Assembly: GCA_026398575.1 (NCBI GenBank)
Contig: JAPLSP010000026.1
Coordinates: 1-14,275 of the forward strand
DNA: 14,275 bases
Reading direction: 5' to 3'
DNA from: Candidatus Sumerlaeota bacterium
GTDB taxonomy: Bacteria > Sumerlaeota > Sumerlaeia > JADFCT01
The notes beneath the pieces are model-generated. The model made no database searches. It had not been told where the DNA came from and was given only the letters and a program-made list of their open reading frames with translations. The position numbers and the translations under genes are program-made. This document shows positions 12,811 through 14,275 of the stretch, piece by piece (the first letter of the stretch is position 1; each line of letters begins with the position of its first letter).

Positions 12811-12840
12811 CCGCCCGGATCGCATGGTCCGGGCGGTTTT
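12811..12840 (+). terminator. Rho-independent terminator of tRNA-Ala
   Basis: A perfect 9-bp GC-rich stem, CCGCCCGGA and TCCGGGCGG, encloses an 8-base loop and runs directly into TTTT followed by GCTTT. It lies 33 bases after the tRNA. On the minus strand the following tract, CTCTTAATTTCC, is weaker but might also terminate. Confidence 0.85.
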
Positions 12841-12882
12841 GCTTTAGGTCACACGTAGGTCACAGCGGAAAGGGAACTATGG

Positions 12883-12911
12883 AGTATAATCGCCGATTGC
12901 CGGGCTGTCAA
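12883..12911 (-). promoter_or_regulatory. Sigma-70-like promoter with no obvious gene downstream
   Basis: On the minus strand a perfect TTGACA (12906-12911) is followed after exactly 17 bases by TATACT (12883-12888), which matches TATAAT at 5 of 6. It lies between the hsdR stop and the tRNA terminator and points towards the tRNA antisense strand. The first structure downstream is the terminator hairpin, about 40-65 bases past the expected start, so any transcript might be very short. Confidence 0.5.
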
Positions 12912-12942
12912 GCCCATGCACAAGAATTCGCGTTAATGCGGG

Positions 12943-14275
12943 TTATGCGGCGGCCTGTTGCTGATACAGGTACTTCTGGAAACCCGAGAAAAATTTTCCT
13001 ATCTCTTCCGGTCTTCCCAAGTCGGCCACGGCGTCGGCGATGGAGTTGTGGTACCTGAGTCGGAGAAGTGGGGTCAGTTTGCTCTGGTCGAGTTCTTCCA
13101 CCCCGACGCTAACATAGTGCGACAGCACAAAGTCAAGGAAGGCCTGCTGCTTGCTGTCGTATTGTGCCATGATGATAATCTTGGCCAGTGCAGCGCGCTC
13201 CTCGCGAGTGAGCGGCGGAAGGGCATAGGCCACATAGGCAAGCACGTCGAAGATATCGCTCTTCTCGGCGTCTATGATCTTTTGCATCTCGGCCAGTTGC
13301 TCGCCGCCGAAGCCTCTCTCCGCCAGTCCTTCCAACAACTTCCTGCGCGTATCCGGCGCGCTCCACAAGGCCCGAAGCTCCTCTTCGTCATTGAAGAACT
13401 CCGGCAGATTTCCGAAAAGCGCTTCCATGAATTGCTGCGCGGACATTGGCGTCCCGTCAGGATGCCAGAAACTTGTCACGGTCATGTGCTGGATGGCGCG
13501 CTCCTTGCCGTCGGCAAGCTTCACCCTGACCTTTTTATTGCACTCACATGGACGCTTGCCGCACTTGGGGCACACGCATTCACAGGGGCGCTTGCCACAC
13601 CTGGGACATGGACACTCGCATGGCCTCTTGCCACATTTGGGGCAGACACATTCACAAGGGCGCTTGCCGCACTTGGGACATGGACACTCACACGGGTGAC
13701 AGCCACATTTCGGGCAGGTCTCCGGTTCGAGCGGTTCCCCGTCCCACTCCGGATCGCTGAAGTGATGATGCGCCTTCACGAAGTCATAAATCGTGAAGTA
13801 GTCCTTCCCATCGTAAAGCCGCGTGCCGCGCCCGATGATCTGCTTGAACTCGATGATGGAGTTGATCGGGCGCATCAGGATGATATTGCGGATGTTGCGC
13901 GCGTCCACGCCCGTGGCGAGTTTTTGCGACGTGGTTAGGATCGTCGGGATCGTCTTTTCGTTGTCCTGAAATTCCCGCAGATGCTGTTCACCCAGCGCGC
14001 CGTCGTTGGCCGTCACCCGATGGCAGTAGTTCGGGTCTCGGCTCGTCTTCATCTGGTTGATCAGGTCGCGCACCGCGAGCGCGTGATCCTGCGTGGCGCA
14101 AAACACCAGCGTCTTTTCCGCCTGGTTCATCATCCCCATGAACAACTGCACACGGTGCGCTTCGCGTTCCTTGATTTCAATGATGCGGTTGAAGTCGCTT
14201 TCCGTGTACCGTTTCCCTTTTTCGATTTCCCCCTCGAGCACGTCGTCATCCGGCGTAAACTCGTAATCATCGAGT
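12943..14275 (-). CDS. hsdR: Type I restriction enzyme R subunit, C-terminal part (partial, open at window edge)
   Basis: HsdR is the translocating and cutting subunit of a type I restriction-modification complex. The reading frame continues through the right edge of the window, so the GTG at 14239-14241 is internal. The 443 or so visible residues contain the second helicase domain. TLVFCATQDHALAVRDLI is the motif IV region, TILTTSQKLATGVD is motif V, and QIIGRGTRLYDGKDYFTIYDF is motif VI. After these comes the helical C-terminal domain that binds the methylase core (ALWSAPDTRRKLLEGLAE and EKSDIFDVLAYVAYAL). The nuclease and Walker A motifs, and hsdM and hsdS, must lie further upstream. Between helicase and C-terminal domains sits a block of five CPKCGKRPCEC repeats. 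The sequence resembles EcoEI-type R subunits. Confidence 0.93.
   Translation of the reverse strand, partial: LDDYEFTPDDDVLEGEIEKGKRYTESDFNRIIEIKEREAHRVQLFMGMMNQAEKTLVFCATQDHALAVRDLINQMKTSRDPNYCHRVTANDGALGEQHLREFQDNEKTIPTILTTSQKLATGVDARNIRNIILMRPINSIIEFKQIIGRGTRLYDGKDYFTIYDFVKAHHHFSDPEWDGEPLEPETCPKCGCHPCECPCPKCGKRPCECVCPKCGKRPCECPCPRCGKRPCECVCPKCGKRPCECNKKVRVKLADGKERAIQHMTVTSFWHPDGTPMSAQQFMEALFGNLPEFFNDEEELRALWSAPDTRRKLLEGLAERGFGGEQLAEMQKIIDAEKSDIFDVLAYVAYALPPLTREERAALAKIIIMAQYDSKQQAFLDFVLSHYVSVGVEELDQSKLTPLLRLRYHNSIADAVADLGRPEEIGKFFSGFQKYLYQQQAAA
13540..13716 (-). repeat. Five tandem 36-bp repeats encoding a cysteine-rich insert in HsdR
   Basis: Five consecutive 12-residue units of the form CPKCGKRPCEC plus P or V give 20 cysteines in 59 residues. 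Linker residues alternate P, V, P, V, so the true higher-order period is 24 residues (72 bp), and the DNA of alternate units is most alike (units ending GGGACATGG versus GGGGCAnAC on the plus strand). Each unit offers a CxxC pair and a CxC pair, a plausible metal-binding knuckle. The first unit is the most diverged (CHPCEC). Confidence 0.93.

Noticed and set aside
12902..12915. Small GGGCT/AGCCC hairpin as the hsdR terminator.
   Set aside because: The stem is only five pairs with no thymine tract on the minus strand, and it overlaps the -35 box of a good promoter.
12717..13058. Plus-strand open frame starting inside the tRNA gene.
   Set aside because: It begins within tRNA-Ala, crosses its terminator, and overlaps the hsdR 3' end antisense, with no protein family recognisable.
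14239..14241. GTG as the start of hsdR.
   Set aside because: The frame is open to the window edge and the upstream residues (DDYEFTPDDD) read as HsdR-like sequence.

Overview
The window is almost entirely a minus-strand flagellar gene cluster from a Gram-negative bacterium: P-ring and L-ring genes (flgI, flgH) are present, and the regulators are a CsrA-FliW pair of the kind found outside the gammaproteobacteria. GC content is fairly high. I cannot name the species. The gene order, the free-standing S23 four-helix-bundle genes and the repeat-filled gaps would fit a PVC-group or similar deep-branching lineage, but that is a guess.

Transcription runs from high to low coordinates. At the right edge lies the 3' part of a type I restriction gene (hsdR, 12943-14275, open at the window edge), which carries a tandem cysteine-rich insert. 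A tRNA-Ala(GGC) with its own promoter and terminator lies on the plus strand at 12702-12777. A near-consensus sigma-54 promoter (12387-12403) then starts the early flagellar operon: flgF, an S23 gene, flgG, flgA, flgH, flgI and flgJ, which encode the distal rod, the rings and their assembly factors. A near-consensus sigma-28 promoter (5846-5872) starts the late set: flgM (anti-sigma-28), flgN (chaperone), flgK, a second S23 gene and flgL (hook-filament junction). A sigma-70-like promoter overlapping the end of flgL precedes csrA-fliW-cdd. The three promoter types give a readable hierarchy: rod and rings first, then junction proteins and anti-sigma factor once sigma-28 is released, with flagellin translation control (CsrA-FliW) expressed separately.

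The unusual part is in the gaps. Eight junctions or half-junctions hold degenerate tandem arrays of short motifs, mostly 6-10 bp. Each starts at or within about 10 bases of a stop codon, or sits just ahead of the next gene's ribosome-binding site. Both S23 genes split gene pairs that are normally adjacent (flgK-flgL and flgF-flgG). Each is flanked by a pair of arrays in inverted orientation: perfect 20-base arms for one, and 24 of 25 for the other, with unrelated motifs. A third inverted array pair between flgA and flgH has no gene in it. This matches the plan of the S23-encoding intervening sequences known from 23S rRNA, but here it lies inside protein-coding operons. I regard these cassettes as the best candidate in the window for an undescribed system.
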